From: Eublepharis macularius
Lineage: Eukaryota; Chordata; Lepidosauria; Squamata; Eublepharidae
Direction: 5' to 3'
Assembly (NCBI RefSeq): GCF_028583425.1
Contig: NC_072801.1
Span: forward strand, 63,069,766 to 63,133,765
Length of the DNA: 64,000 nucleotides
Of this stretch, positions 35,788 through 46,592 are shown piece by piece. A program made the translations under genes and the position numbers. The notes under the pieces were generated by a model. It saw only the letters and a program-made list of their open reading frames with translations. It made no database searches and was not told where the DNA came from. Positions within the stretch are counted from its first letter, which is position 1, and every line of letters starts with the position of its first letter.

Positions 35788-36694
35788 GAATTACAACCAA
35801 AATACTTGGGAGATAGAAATTATTACACAATCAAGGGTTATTTCAGGAAATATAGAACAATCAAAGTGCTCACTGTACAAGTTATATCACTTTTAAACAA
35901 CACATTTATACATACAAAGATCTGAAAGTCCCAACAAAGGGGAGGGGATGGTCAGTCATAGACCGTGTCCCTGTGGTGCGTTAAATGGATTGCATGTGAG
36001 AATTTTTGTACATGATGGTGTTTATTCTCTGTGATGCTGCTATTTTATATTTTTGTATGATGCTTTTTAATGTTTTATATGGAATGTTTTTAATGCTGTT
36101 ATCCGCCCTGAGCCTGCTTGCGGGGAGGGTGGAATACAAATATGATAATAATAATAATGGATGTTTTGTCGGCCCCTGAGGAAGTGGAAGTTCTATGAAA
36201 CAAGCTGGAACATCCAGCCGGCAGGTTGAAGGGCCAGGGGGCTCTGCGGAGCTCCTCGTTCTTCCTTGGAATCCACCTACAAAGGAAATTGGCTTTCCAC
36301 ACATTCTACAAGTTCATCTACTCACCTTTTGAAATAGACATCTCCTTTTTCCTGTAGACTTTGGTTGACATCTCATGGTCAAAGGAATAGTTTTTGTATG
36401 GGAGTCTCCAGAGTTTATTTACAAGAAAAATTCATTACAAGACTGTTCAAATTACCTCTGTGGGACTCTCTTAAAGGGATACGGTTTATGACTGACCATC
36501 CCTTCCCCTTTGTTGGGACTTTCAGGTCTTTGTATGTATAGATGTGTTGTTTAAAAGTGATATAACTTGTGCACTGAGCACTTTAATAGATTTTCTATAT
36601 TTCCTGAAATAACCCTTGATTGTGTAATAATTTCTGTTTCCCAAGTATTTTGGTTGTATTTCTGGTTGTTTCTTGGGTTTGCCTCTGTCTAGGT
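35788..36694 (+). mobile_element. Foldback element, family P3 (Penelope-like layout), 907 bp
   Basis: The left arm (35788-about 35975) is the reverse complement of the right arm (about 36480-36662), with TGGTCAGTCATA/TATGACTGACCA at the inner ends. A unique 32-bp tail (36663-36694) follows. A perfect 14-bp duplication ATACTGAAACTCAG flanks it (35774-35787 and 36695-36708). The interior holds a CR1/L2-like tail (36085-36160) and a hammerhead-like CTGAGGA...GAAAC segment at 36176-36201. No reverse transcriptase was found. Confidence 0.75.
36085..36160 (+). repeat. CR1/L2-like LINE tail nested inside foldback element P3
   Basis: It reads TCCGCCCTGAGCCTGCTTGC, then GGGAGGGTGGAATACAAAT and (ATA)n. 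It is the same end as at 7005-7090. Confidence 0.6.
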
Positions 36695-37073
36695 ATACTG
36701 AAACTCAGCCTAAAGAATATGCAATAGAAACAAAGGGTTGTCTTTCCCTCGCTCTTCCACTCCCACTTTCTTGGATCCCTTGTGTAAAATTTTAGATTAA
36801 AGTAGATATCTGCCTACTTGTACTCAGTAAAGTAGTAACTCACGTGCCTACCTGCCCTCTGTAAAGTACTAAATCATCTTAACCAGATAGTTTTGATGTT
36901 TATTGTCTATGCCTACCCCACATAAACAGCCATTTTCTCATACATGCAGTCTCTTAAAGTTCCTGCCTTGGTCTGTCATGTGAATCAGTTGGAACTATTC
37001 TCTTGGCAGGCACCATTTGTCTCTGTTGATGTGTATTCTATGGATTAACTGAGTGGGGGGTGTTATGTATGCT

Positions 37074-37315
37074 CAGGGCTTTTTTTCTGGGAAAAGAGGT
37101 AGTGGAACTCAGTGGGTTGCCCTCGGAGAAAATGGTCACATGGCTGGTGGCCCCGCCCCCTGATCTCCAGACAGAGGGGAGTTTAGATAGCGGCGTGGAG
37201 GTCATCTAAACTCCCCTCTGTCTGGAGATCAGGGGGCGGGGCCACCAGCCATGTGACCATTTTCAAGAGGTTCCGGAACTCCGTTCCTCCGCGTTCCAGC
37301 TGAAAAAAAGCCCTG
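37074..37315. mobile_element. Non-autonomous hAT-type MITE (copy 2)
   Basis: The element starts CAGGGCTTTTTTTCTGG and ends CAGCTGAAAAAAAGCCCTG. It is flanked by a perfect 8-bp duplication TGTATGCT (37066-37073 and 37316-37323). It is inverted relative to copy 1 at 380-609 and has a long internal foldback around 37150-37255. It lies about 80 bp upstream of the zinc-finger coding exon's splice acceptor. Confidence 0.85.
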
Positions 37316-37412
37316 TGTATGCTAAGTATTTGTACTCAGTGGCTTTTTTATCCCTTTCATCTCTATTGCTGCGATTGTCCCCTTTCTGTTCTTCAGAGGC
37401 ACTGTTGGGTAA

Positions 37413-38858
37413 ATGGAGAACTGCGATGCACAGTGGCCAGAGGGCCAGCGCCCCATTGAGACACCGGGAGTTGGTGCTACCACCGGCTCTGTGGAAGAGT
37501 GCGCGGTTCTGTACTCTGATACCGAGGACGATCCGTCACTTCTGATAGACAACGGAGGTGGGGCCCGGGCCCCTTTCCACTGCTCCGAGTGCGACAAGAG
37601 CTTCCGCTACCGCTCTGACCTGCGCCGCCATTTTGCCCGGCATACAGAACTGAAGCCTTTCCAGTGCCCTCATTGCGTCAAGAGCTTCAAGCATTCCTTC
37701 AACCTGGTGAACCACATCCGGAGCCACACAGGGGAGCGCCCCTACCGCTGCACCATGTGTCCAAAAGGCTTTCGGGACTCCACTGGCCTTCTCCACCATC
37801 AAGTGGTACACACAGGGGAGAAGCCTTATTGCTGCCATGTCTGTGAACTCCGCTTCTCCTCCCGCAGCAGCCTGGGCCGTCACCTCAAGCGGCAGCACCG
37901 GGCTACTCCTGCTGCCACAGCCCCTCAACCGCCTACCCCTCGCTGCCTAGCCTGTGGCAAAGAACAGAGTCCCCTGGGACACCTCTGCAGTGCCGGGCGA
38001 GGTCGGGCTGCCCCCTTTGGTTGCGGGGCCTGTGGACGGCATTTCCAGTTGGCATCTGAACTGCGACGCCATTGGCTGGCTCATACAGACATCAAACCTT
38101 TTAAATGCCCCGAATGTGAGCGAGACTTTAATGCCGCATCCTTGTTGGAGCGCCACAAGCTCACTCATGCCAAGGACAGGCCCCCACCCTGCCAAGTCTG
38201 TGCTGGGAAGGTCCAACCAAGCGAAACGGTTCTGGAACTGGTAAGCCTGGGAGAGGAGCAGAAAGAGGGGGAGCCAGAGGAACAGGCCCTGCAGCACAGC
38301 AGAGGTTGTCCGAATTGCCCCTCTCCAGACACGCGACCCCCGGAGACTTTGTACCAGTGTGAATGTGGGACCTTTTTTGCCAATGGCAACACCCTCGCAG
38401 CTCATTTGACTGCCCATGGGGGGGAGCCCTCCTTCACCTGTGGCATATGTGGCCAGCCCTTTGTGAATTTACAATCCTTAGAGGAGCACCAATTGAGCCA
38501 CGCTGTGTCGACACCGCCTACACCTGCCCCGGGCAGCGAACTGGAACGCCACCTCTTGCCCCAGCTGGATCTTCGAACGTTCCCAGCACGGCCAGGCAAG
38601 AAACTCTACAAATGCAGCGAGTGTGAAAAATACTTCCGCAGCCCGCGGGACCTGGACCGGCACGTCTTGGTGCACACTGGGGAGAAGCCCTACCAGTGCA
38701 CCGAGTGCGGCAAATTCTTCCGACACGAATGCTACCTGAAACGGCACCGGCTGCTGCACAGCGGTGAACGGCCTTTCAAGTGCACCGTTTGTCACAAAGG
38801 CTTCATCACCCTGAGCAACCTCTCCCGGCATCTCAAGCTGCACCGTGGTATTGACTAG
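37413..38858 (+). CDS. C2H2 zinc-finger protein, 481 residues
   Basis: This is probably a nuclear DNA-binding transcription regulator. An acidic N-terminus (about 1-53) precedes four C2H2 fingers (FHCSECDKSF, FQCPHCVKSF, YRCTMCPKGF, YCCHVCELRF; about 54-170). After a linker come FGCGACGRHF and FKCPECERDF (about 205-260), a degenerate CxC finger (YQCECGTFF), FTCGICGQPF, and a C-terminal triplet (YKCSECEKYF, YQCTECGKFF, FKCTVCHKGF). TGEKPY-type linkers are present. No KRAB, SCAN or BTB domain is in this exon. The start is supported by an in-frame TAA directly before the ATG (37410-37412) and a splice acceptor ending at 37396, so the 5' UTR is spliced. The orthologue is not identified. Confidence 0.92.
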   Translation: MENCDAQWPEGQRPIETPGVGATTGSVEECAVLYSDTEDDPSLLIDNGGGARAPFHCSECDKSFRYRSDLRRHFARHTELKPFQCPHCVKSFKHSFNLVNHIRSHTGERPYRCTMCPKGFRDSTGLLHHQVVHTGEKPYCCHVCELRFSSRSSLGRHLKRQHRATPAATAPQPPTPRCLACGKEQSPLGHLCSAGRGRAAPFGCGACGRHFQLASELRRHWLAHTDIKPFKCPECERDFNAASLLERHKLTHAKDRPPPCQVCAGKVQPSETVLELVSLGEEQKEGEPEEQALQHSRGCPNCPSPDTRPPETLYQCECGTFFANGNTLAAHLTAHGGEPSFTCGICGQPFVNLQSLEEHQLSHAVSTPPTPAPGSELERHLLPQLDLRTFPARPGKKLYKCSECEKYFRSPRDLDRHVLVHTGEKPYQCTECGKFFRHECYLKRHRLLHSGERPFKCTVCHKGFITLSNLSRHLKLHRGID

Positions 38859-41005
38859 CAGGGGACCAGCATCTCCTTAAAATAGCCCTCCACCCCCTGC
38901 ACTGTTACCTCGATCCCAGTGGCAGCCAGAGGCAATCCTGTTCCGGAGATGCAACTCCTGCCCATGTGCTCAAACCACACTCACCCACCTTTCTTCACAG
39001 TCCGTTAGCGTAGAGTAGGGGGGCTTGCAATGTAAAAATGACAGTAATATGAAAAGTATTATTTGCTAATGTTCCATTTTTGCAGCTGGTAAAATATCTT
39101 GCACATGCTTGAGAACTGTTAAGTTTTAGAAGTGCTTGCTTGGAGAGGGAATTGAGGATTTTGGATTCTTTCCTTTAATATTCCAGGCAGAAGTAGGATA
39201 TGCTCGGGATGAGGCAAGGCTGCTGCCTTCAGGAGTGCAGTCCAAGTGAGCCTGTCCCTGCCAAGGTTACATTGTCCCAGACTGGTGTAAGTGCCCTAGC
39301 TCAACCAACCCCCTAGGAGGGTTTTCCAGTGGTAATGGGAGACTGAGCTTTGACCAGGAGACCCATTCCTAACCTGTCCCCATCACTTCCTCACCACTGT
39401 CAGGCGGGAGGTGTCGTTTTTGTGTTTCTAGGCAACGCTGTTGGTCAGTGTAAATGTATTCTTTTGCAGGAACCCTACATCTTGCGGTTGGACTGTCTGA
39501 TTCTGTTCCTTCCCCTTTTCCCTCCTTTGAATCCTCTCTGCCTCTGGACAAGTATAACCACAGTTAGGATGGACTTCTGCCTTTCCCTCCCAACTTGAAA
39601 GGCATAACTGCATCACAAACATCAGTCTGCCAGGATTTCCACTCTCTCAAAGAATCCTGGACACTGCATTTCCTGGGGAAAGCAAGAACCCGATTGAAAA
39701 TCCATTTAATTTTGTAGCGTAACTGTACCCCTTGTTACTTAGAGAGGCTTGAAAAGGTTTACATTCAATTTAGGGAACCCCTGCTTAACAGTTGTGATAT
39801 TTCTGATTGCAAACACTGTAAAAAGCATCCCTTTAAAAAAAAAACACACACACATACGTTTGGCATAAAAATGGCAAGATTTAACAGCAAAAATAGTTTT
39901 CTCCAGTGTTCCCAATTTTTTTTTTTTAGCTTTAGGCCAGAGGCTGAAACTCTGTTTTCAAAGGTTCTTCTTTCCTTTTTCCCCCTGTTCTTTTCTTTGC
40001 AGTCATGAGGACTAGACATTTAATTTTAAAACAAAGCAGCTAAATTATCTTTGCTCATTACCAGGTAGAGCAAAATAGTCTCTAAGGCAACCACACTGCC
40101 TTGTGGAGTGCATCTGGTCAGGTCTGCTGCAGGGTCTCTGGGGTTCAATGTGGCCTCGCCTGCTTGCCTAACTTTATCTGTAGGTTTTTTTGACAAGGTT
40201 AACGCCAGCACTTTTGGTTAGAGTGGAAGGGAGGGGTTGCTTCTGATTAGAGGTAATTTTTTTTGCCTTCACTTTTTTTTTCTCCCCAAAAGAAGACATG
40301 ATTTCTCTTCATTTTATTTGCAAATCAGAAATTCTTTCATTTCTAACAAATCTTTGCATATCTGAAAATTGTTTGAATGGTAGAAGGATGCCTTTTCTTT
40401 CACGAGAAGGGTCAGCTCTTCAGGAAAAGCTCACATTTTTCAATATAAGGGCAACCTCGAACAAACCATTTTGGTGAAGGAAGAGCTGCAGTGTTGGTAA
40501 TGAGACTGGGGAGCTCAATAAATGCCGTCTTCACGCTTGGACATTTGAGGTGGGAGACAAGCTAACTCTGGAGCAGATCCAGGTTTGTACACCTGTGTTT
40601 TAAGGGAGTCTCCCAGAATGCCGGGGGGGGGGGGGGTTTGAAGCCACATGAACTTTATCCACAGAAAAATAAGCTGTCGAAGAACAAGCTGGAAAAGAAT
40701 AGCATATTGTACATGCAGAGGGCTTGTCGAATTGTCACTTCTGCACATGAAAAAGGAAAACCAGCTTCCTATTCCCCGTTACTGCTCTTGCTATCCAGTT
40801 CACTTGTGTCCATCTTTGAGGCTTCTGGGCTGGACGGATGGATCCCTCAATGAATTCAGGTTTCAGTACAGAGACAAATCTCCCCCGCAAATGGAATTAT
40901 TTACTGACAAATAGTTGTTTTGTTCTCTCTCTTTTGTTTGTTTCCTTAAGCCCTTGGTAGGACCTTGAGAATAATCTAATAAAAGCCAGCTCCTGACCAA
41001 ATTCC
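38859..41005 (+). other. Probable 3' UTR of the first zinc-finger gene
   Basis: No other gene is visible after the TAG. The first convincing AATAAA is at 40978-40983, suggesting a 3' UTR of about 2.1 kb. The stretch also has a CA tract near 39843 and a run of 13 G at 40623-40635. Confidence 0.45.
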
Positions 41006-41599
41006 AATTCCTTATCTTCTGTGGAATGCAAGCCTTTTGGCTGGGAATTTCTCTACCATGTAAGTGAGCGTGGCCCTGCGTGTTTTGGAACGCAAGGCCA
41101 TCCTAGGGTACAAGCCTTGCAGGGCTAGGTGTGGAGCCTTTTCAAACATGAAGCTGAGATCAGCTAAAGCAAAAACCTGGCCTGGGAGGTGAAAACAAAA
41201 CTGACATGGGCTGGAACATGCAGCTGGATTAAAAGGGTGTCTTCTACAAATGGAAGGAGCTGTGTTATGTTGAGCCAGACAGTTGATTCACCTAGCTCTG
41301 TAGTATTGTACGCTCTGACTGGCAGCTGCCCCGATCTGAAGGCCTTTCCCAACATCTCTTGCCCCTTAACCGGAGATGCCAGGGAGACTTCCCTGGACCC
41401 AGAGTATGTGCTCTCTGGGCCTTTCACCTTCCTGTCCTGCTGAAATAACTTTGACCTGTCCTGTGCAGAAATGGCACAAAAGGGTTGAAAAGGAATGTTT
41501 CCGATCCAGCTCGGTCTGTTTCCAAAGATGGGGCTTAGTGCAAGAAAGTTTTGGCTTGGCTGTGCCCCACCCCATCACTGATTGTTTTAGGGTAATATA
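41006..41599. other. Intergenic DNA without recognised features
   Basis: No supported gene or repeat was seen. Confidence 0.35.
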
Positions 41600-41820
41600 G
41601 GCTGTTGGGAAGACAGGACTCGCTGGAAAAGACAATAATGCTAGGAAAAATGGGAGGCAGTAGGAAAAGAGACCCAACATGGGATGGATTGACCAGTAAA
41701 GGAAGCCACAGCCTTCAGTTGGCAAGACCTGAGCAAGGATGTCAATATAGGATGTTTTGGAAGTCGTTAATTCATAGAGTCTCTATAAGGTGGGAGCAAC
41801 TTGACGGCACTTAACATACA
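41600..41820 (+). repeat. BovB-type (RTE) LINE 3' end
   Basis: In translation it shows MLGKMGGSRKR and MFWKSLIHRVSIRWEQLDGT. The DNA end, AACTTGACGGCACTTAACA, is the typical BovB tail of squamates. It is decayed and 5'-truncated. Confidence 0.75.
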
Positions 41821-42224
41821 CCGTCGGTAGCTTCCAGGGTTTTATGAGAAAATGGGAATAATTTTAAAGTGATTGTTCTTAAGTTTTTTTCAGCAAATTT
41901 CTTAAAAGTAGAAACGTTAAAATCATGCTATTTGAACTGTACAAAATGAAGAGGCAACTTTCTATGGTGTAAGGAAATAATTCAGGTTTAAAATTACATC
42001 AGACGTAGAGCTATATTCTTGCCCAACATTCTTCCTGGGCAGTGTTCCAGTGTTGCACAAAAGGCCATCCTTGCTCCGGGAATTCCTAGTTTAAACCTGT
42101 ATTTCCTTTGAGGAGAAAAGGGATAAAATGTTAATCAGCCTGACATTCCACAGAAGTTACATCCTAAAGATATGGAGAGTTTTTATATGTGGAAGAGTGG
42201 CAATGAGAAGGATCAAACCAACAG

Positions 42225-42305
42225 CCAGCGGAACAGCATTCCAGAGGCTGGAGGCCGCCACTGAAAAGGCCCTGCTCCCTGTAGATCCCGACCTAGCATC
42301 CGCAT
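42225..42305 (-). repeat. CR1/L2-like LINE fragment, reverse orientation
   Basis: CAGCATTCCAGAGGCTGGAG and CCACTGAAAAGGCCCTGCTC match the interior of the fragment at 60165-60545. The adjoining stretch 41821-42224 shows nothing else recognisable. Confidence 0.5.
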
Positions 42306-42499
42306 AAAAAATTTAGAATAAGGCTTTTCTTAGCAGACGTCCATATGAGAGGAGACGCTACGATCCTGCTAAGCGCGTCTGGGTGGGCAACAAGCTTGCA
42401 CGGTTGCATTTCCTGCTGCACGTCTGTATGCACGCACGGCTGCAGGTGTGAGGGTCGCAGTCACCATTGCAAACTTGCACGTTGCCTAAAGCTGTTTGG

Positions 42500-43010
42500 G
42501 GAGCAAACGGGGGGCTTTGGCGCACACGTGAAGGTCTCCCGGGCTTCGCCGGCGCTGCCCACGGGAGAAGGAGGGGGTGTCTGCCTGAATGCATCGCCGG
42601 AGGACGACGCCTCTTGCGCCACTGGATGCCGCCACCCTCGCCGCCCGCTCTCCCAGCCCCGGCGCGGCGCCTCCCCCCGCCCCTCCGGGCGGCGACTGCG
42701 GAACCAGGTACTGAGCAGGGGATCGGGGCGAGCAGACGGGTTGCCGGGGGGCGCGTTTGGCGGAGAGGGCAGTGGGGGGAGAGGCTTTTCTCGAAGAACG
42801 GGGGCTGTACACAAAGCTGCGAGGGAGGAGGAGGGCGGTTGGACAGGCGCCCCCAGGCGGCTTCTGGCTGCTCCGATGATCCCATCCCGCCCTTCCTGGC
42901 TGATGCCCAGGGCTGCAGATTTGAGGGATCGAGTCTCTCTATCCTGGGGTAGCTCAAAACACCCCCTTCAATTTTTCCACCCTTTGAAAGAAGATCGAGC
43001 GTGTGGGGGG
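42500..43010 (+). promoter_or_regulatory. CpG-rich island, candidate promoter and first exon of the second zinc-finger gene
   Basis: The stretch is strongly GC- and CpG-rich (for example GGCGCGGCGCCTCCCCCCGC). A good donor, GGAACCAG/GTACTG, is at about 42707. It lies 1.8 kb upstream of the acceptor of the second zinc-finger exon on the same strand. The link is inferred from position and splice sites only. Confidence 0.45.
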
Positions 43011-43198
43011 GGGGAGCACTTACCCTCCAGGGACCCCTGAAAGAAGTCCTGTGGCGCCATCAAGGTGTGTCGAGGCTTGGCACCAGTTTCCCTGGACTCG
43101 ACCCTCAGAGGCAGGAAGCCTCCTTCCCGGTTGGAGAGGCTCGTGAGCTTGTAGAAACAAAATGTGAACCGCGGGGCCACATTTTCCTGTGTACCTTT

Positions 43199-43228
43199 TG
43201 TGTGTCTGTGCGCGCGCGCACACACACA
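43199..43228. repeat. Alternating purine-pyrimidine tract
   Basis: A TGTGTCTGTGCGCGCGCGCA stretch is followed by CACACACA, a GC/CA microsatellite of the type that can adopt Z-DNA. It lies at the edge of the CpG island. Confidence 0.7.
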
Positions 43229-43284
43229 TTTCAGGCATCTGTTGGAGAGAAGCTCTGGTCCTCCAAAGCGCGCGCCAGGATAAG

Positions 43285-44334
43285 CGCAGTCCTAAGCAGA
43301 GTTACCGCCCGAAGTCAGTGGATTTGCTTAGGGTGGCCCTGCAAGTTTTTCAGGTGCCATTTGGGGATGCTACAATAGGCGAAGGCAACTTCAGAACCTG
43401 GCCTCTGGAATCTTGAGCCGCTGCTCCAAACTCACCAGACCCCCGTCCTTGGTCAGATAATGCTGGTGCCTCCTATGATCTCGGCCACTGGGCTTTCCCT
43501 AGCCTTTAACCACAGGCTCTCCCTGATGTCTGTGGACCATCCATGACTCTCTTTCCCCCTAAACAGCTCCCCCACCTAATGTGTAAAGAAGATAAGAAGC
43601 CTGGGATTTCAGCTCTTTTCCTTGGACCACCAAGATCTACACCAATCTGCATTTGTCTTCCTCCCTTCCTCCCCTCCTCTCTCCTCCCCTCCTTGTTATT
43701 TCCTCCTTTTGTCTTTAAGACTGTAAGCTCCTTGGGGACAGAGACCTCTCTCTTTTACCTAACACCCAGCGTATGTTGCTGTATATAATAAACAAGCGAG
43801 ATCCTTCCAGTGAGCTCCCCCAAGTCATGGGAGGGCTGGCTCCCGATCTTACTTTTTAAATTTGTTTTCTAACCTCTCAGCAGGGCCATGCTTTTCCATC
43901 CGTGCAAAGAGACTCGATTCCTTAAGGCAAGTCAGACTCATCCCAGGCAGCTAGGAGCACCAGCTACTTGCAAGCTGGAATTAAAAGAGCTTTAAAGAGA
44001 TGCAGCGGAGTTTTTTTATATATAAGCAAATACTGTAGGTCTGTATGGTAAGTCTAAATTAAAAAGAAAAATGAGCTGAAAGCCTTCATACTCATGTATG
44101 GTCTCATAGAACAAGACACAGAGATAGAGTAACATAGGAAGGGAAGACTGAGGCTCACGAGGCAGTGTGTATCCTAATTAAGTATCAATGCAAATGAGAG
44201 CTTAATTTTAAAAAATCCTGAACATAACAAAATAAATCAGCATCACAATACTCCCTCTTCTTTTACATCTTTCTCTCCCAAACACATTCTGAGGAGTAGT
44301 TCTGTGTAACACATAAACTGGCAACTTGTCGAAG
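43285..44334. other. Intergenic or intronic DNA, mostly featureless
   Basis: It begins with half of a family-A palindrome (43285-43335), then AT-rich sequence without recognised features. If the splice link above is right, this is the intron of the second zinc-finger gene. Confidence 0.4.
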
Positions 44335-44440
44335 GCAGCTCTGACTCTTGAAAGCTTATACCCTGGAAATCTAGTTGGTGTTTAAGGACTCGGATCTTGC
44401 TCTTCTACTACAGACCAACATGGCTACCCCACCTGAAACT
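44335..44440 (+). repeat. Right half of a P1-like foldback element
   Basis: CTTGAAAGCTTATACCCTGG, GGATCTTGCTCTTCTACTAC and the tail CAGACCAACATGGCTACCCC are present. The left arm is missing. Confidence 0.6.
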
Positions 44441-44519
44441 GGCATGCATTTTGAAATATTACTGGTATATAATAAATATAGCTCAGTGGTCTTCTCTTTC
44501 TCTGGTACAGGGATAATTC

Positions 44520-45893
44520 ATGGAGTCACCTAAGCTGCCAGACTCACGTGAACCAAAGTCATTGACTGCACCCTCCAAGCCTACCATGCTTGAAACTCAC
44601 CTGTATCCTACCCACCGTTGCCCTGCTTGCAACAAGGCCTTCATTTCTGCAGCAGCCATGCATGATCACCGTTGTCAGTCTGGAAGCAAGCACCAGAATT
44701 CCTGCCATGTTTGTGGGAAGGAGTTCAAATTCCCTTACTACCTAGCACGGCACCGTCTGACCCACAGCAGGCAAAAATCCTTCCAGTGCCAATTTTGCCA
44801 TAAAAAATTTAGCCGTCCTGTAATTCGGGCCTGCCACAAATGTACCCAAAGTGCCAAGCATTCCCCAGGTGGCACTGGCAGCTCCCAGCCCTTCCAAGAG
44901 CGGGGTCAATTTCCCCCTCAACAAGAATTGCACAAGGAGGAGGTAGTGGCAGCAAAAGTTGGCATTAACAACACCGCGACTTCCTCTTCTGCTATCCCCA
45001 GTCAAAAGCAGGTACTCCTGCTGGAAGACTGGACCTTGCTATGCCTCAAGTGCAATGAGGCTTTTGAGACCAAGGGGGAGTTAAAGGCCCACAAGTGTTT
45101 CAAAGGGGTGGCAAGCCAAGATGGCGCCAAGCAGGACGGACCTAAGCAGCACCAGTGTAGCATTTGCCACAAGAACTTTGCCCGACCTTGGTCGCTATCA
45201 CGGCATTACGTGGTCCATACTGGTGACAAGCCATTCTCTTGCCCTGAGTGTGGAATGGCCTTCCGCCTCTCTTCCTACCTCAGGCAACACAGCCGGATGC
45301 ATGCAGCCAGTGGGGACTGCCCTCTGCTCCATCAGGCCAACACCCAGGAAGGAGAAGCAGCGTCCCCCCCTTTCACTTCCTCTCCCGCTGGGCCACCTCC
45401 CAAGAAGGCCTACAAATGCAGCGTTTGCTGTAAGCCCTTCAAGAGCAAATATGACCTGGCCACGCACTTCCTCATCCACACTGGAGCTCTGCCTTTCCAG
45501 TGCAGCCGCTGCGGGAAGCGCTTCCGCCGCCATTCACACCTCAAACAGCACGACGTGACGCACACAGTCGCTCGCCCATTCCAGTGCGTCATGTGCCAGA
45601 AGGAGTTCAAACGCCTGGCCGACTTAGCTCGTCACCGGCAAGTCCATGAGGGAGACAAACCTCACCAGTGCGGGGTCTGCCACAAGTTTTTCTCCCGCTC
45701 GTACAGTCTGCTGAGGCACCAGCGATGCCACCTGTCAGAAACGGCTGTCGTCGCCCATCCTGAAGATTACCTCAGCAACTCCTGCTTTGACAGTCAGGAT
45801 CACTCGGCCTTCCTGACACACCAGGAGAGGGAGGATGAAGACGAGGGGGAGGAAGATCTGAGAAGCTCCAGGGAGGCTTCGTGTAGCTCATGA
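44520..45893 (+). CDS. C2H2/C2HC zinc-finger protein, 457 residues
   Basis: This is a probable nuclear DNA-binding regulator. Fingers in order are CPACNKAF...HRC (about 34-52, C2HC), CHVCGKEF (62-84), CQFCHKKF...HKC (C2HC), CLKCNEAF...HKC (C2HC, about 178-196), CSICHKNF and CPECGMAF (about 217-262). Four more follow: CSVCCKPF, CSRCGKRF, CVMCQKEF and CGVCHKFF (about 300-408). The tail is acidic (DEDEGEEDL). The three variant fingers share C-x2-C-x12-H-x-C. No KRAB or SCAN domain is in this exon. An in-frame TAA (44514-44516) lies two codons before the ATG, and a splice acceptor ends at 44510. It is a same-strand neighbour of the 481-residue gene, but finger order differs, so they are not recent duplicates. 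Confidence 0.92.
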   Translation: MESPKLPDSREPKSLTAPSKPTMLETHLYPTHRCPACNKAFISAAAMHDHRCQSGSKHQNSCHVCGKEFKFPYYLARHRLTHSRQKSFQCQFCHKKFSRPVIRACHKCTQSAKHSPGGTGSSQPFQERGQFPPQQELHKEEVVAAKVGINNTATSSSAIPSQKQVLLLEDWTLLCLKCNEAFETKGELKAHKCFKGVASQDGAKQDGPKQHQCSICHKNFARPWSLSRHYVVHTGDKPFSCPECGMAFRLSSYLRQHSRMHAASGDCPLLHQANTQEGEAASPPFTSSPAGPPPKKAYKCSVCCKPFKSKYDLATHFLIHTGALPFQCSRCGKRFRRHSHLKQHDVTHTVARPFQCVMCQKEFKRLADLARHRQVHEGDKPHQCGVCHKFFSRSYSLLRHQRCHLSETAVVAHPEDYLSNSCFDSQDHSAFLTHQEREDEDEGEEDLRSSREASCSS

Positions 45894-46095
45894 TGGGACC
45901 AGGATTTGGAATATGACCCGAAACGTCCACTTGGACTTTGTGGAAGGAAGACGGCGATTAACTGAAAAGACCAGCCGAGAAAACGGGTGATTCCTGAAAA
46001 CAAAACTCCCGTTGAGGATTGCCGCATGGGTCAGTGACAGAAAATAAACATGAGCAGTTGCACTGTGAGACAGATTGATTCTTCAAATAAATTGA
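45894..46095 (+). other. 3' UTR of the second zinc-finger gene
   Basis: AATAAA signals are at 46043-46048 and 46086-46091 after the stop at 45891-45893, so a short 3' UTR is likely. Confidence 0.55.
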
Positions 46096-46267
46096 CACAT
46101 TGCCTATGACGAAATTGCAAGTATCCGAACAACAATAACAAAAAAACCGACATAAGATCAAAACAAAATTACGGTTACACAGCAATGTCCAGTTTCAACT
46201 CCTCTCCATTATAAAATTCAGGCTGTGATGGAGATGCACCTTTAGAGGGGGAGAGAATTAAAGCACA

Positions 46268-46562
46268 GGTGGTGTGGTGTAGTGGGTAGAGTATTGGACT
46301 AGCATCTGGAAGCCCGGGTTGGGCTCGCTCCTCTGCCATGGAAGCTCCCTGTGGGACCTTGTGCTAGTCATTCTCGGTCAACCTAACCTGCCTCACACAG
46401 GATCTAGGTTAGTCTTATAGGTGCTGCTGGACTCTTGCTCTTTTCCACTGCTACCTCACACAGTTGCTGTTAGGACAAAATGGTACGGAGAATGATATTG
46501 TAAGCTGCTTTGGGGCCCCATTAGGGAGAAAGCAGGGTATAAATTTCTAAATAAATAAATGG
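46268..46562 (+). repeat. tRNA-derived SINE carrying a 53-bp insertion
   Basis: Head GGTGTGGTGTAGTGGGTAGA, a box B-like region, GCTGCTTTGGGGCCCCATTA and the tail GGGTATAAATTTC with (ATAA)n and (GGAT)n are present. The body is split at 46401-46453 by a fragment of foldback family P1 flanked by a perfect 10-bp duplication, CCTCACACAG. Confidence 0.75.
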
Positions 46563-46592
46563 ATGGATGGATTTAGAGCAGATTGATGATGT

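Noticed and set aside
40623-40635. Run of 13 G, and similar runs at 63069-63080 and 43005-43014
   Set aside because: Simple homopolymers; no repeated G-tract pattern strong enough to call a G-quadruplex element.
42345-43040. 231-codon frame over the CpG island
   Set aside because: Low-complexity translation of CpG-rich DNA with open frames on both strands; it better fits a promoter and first exon.
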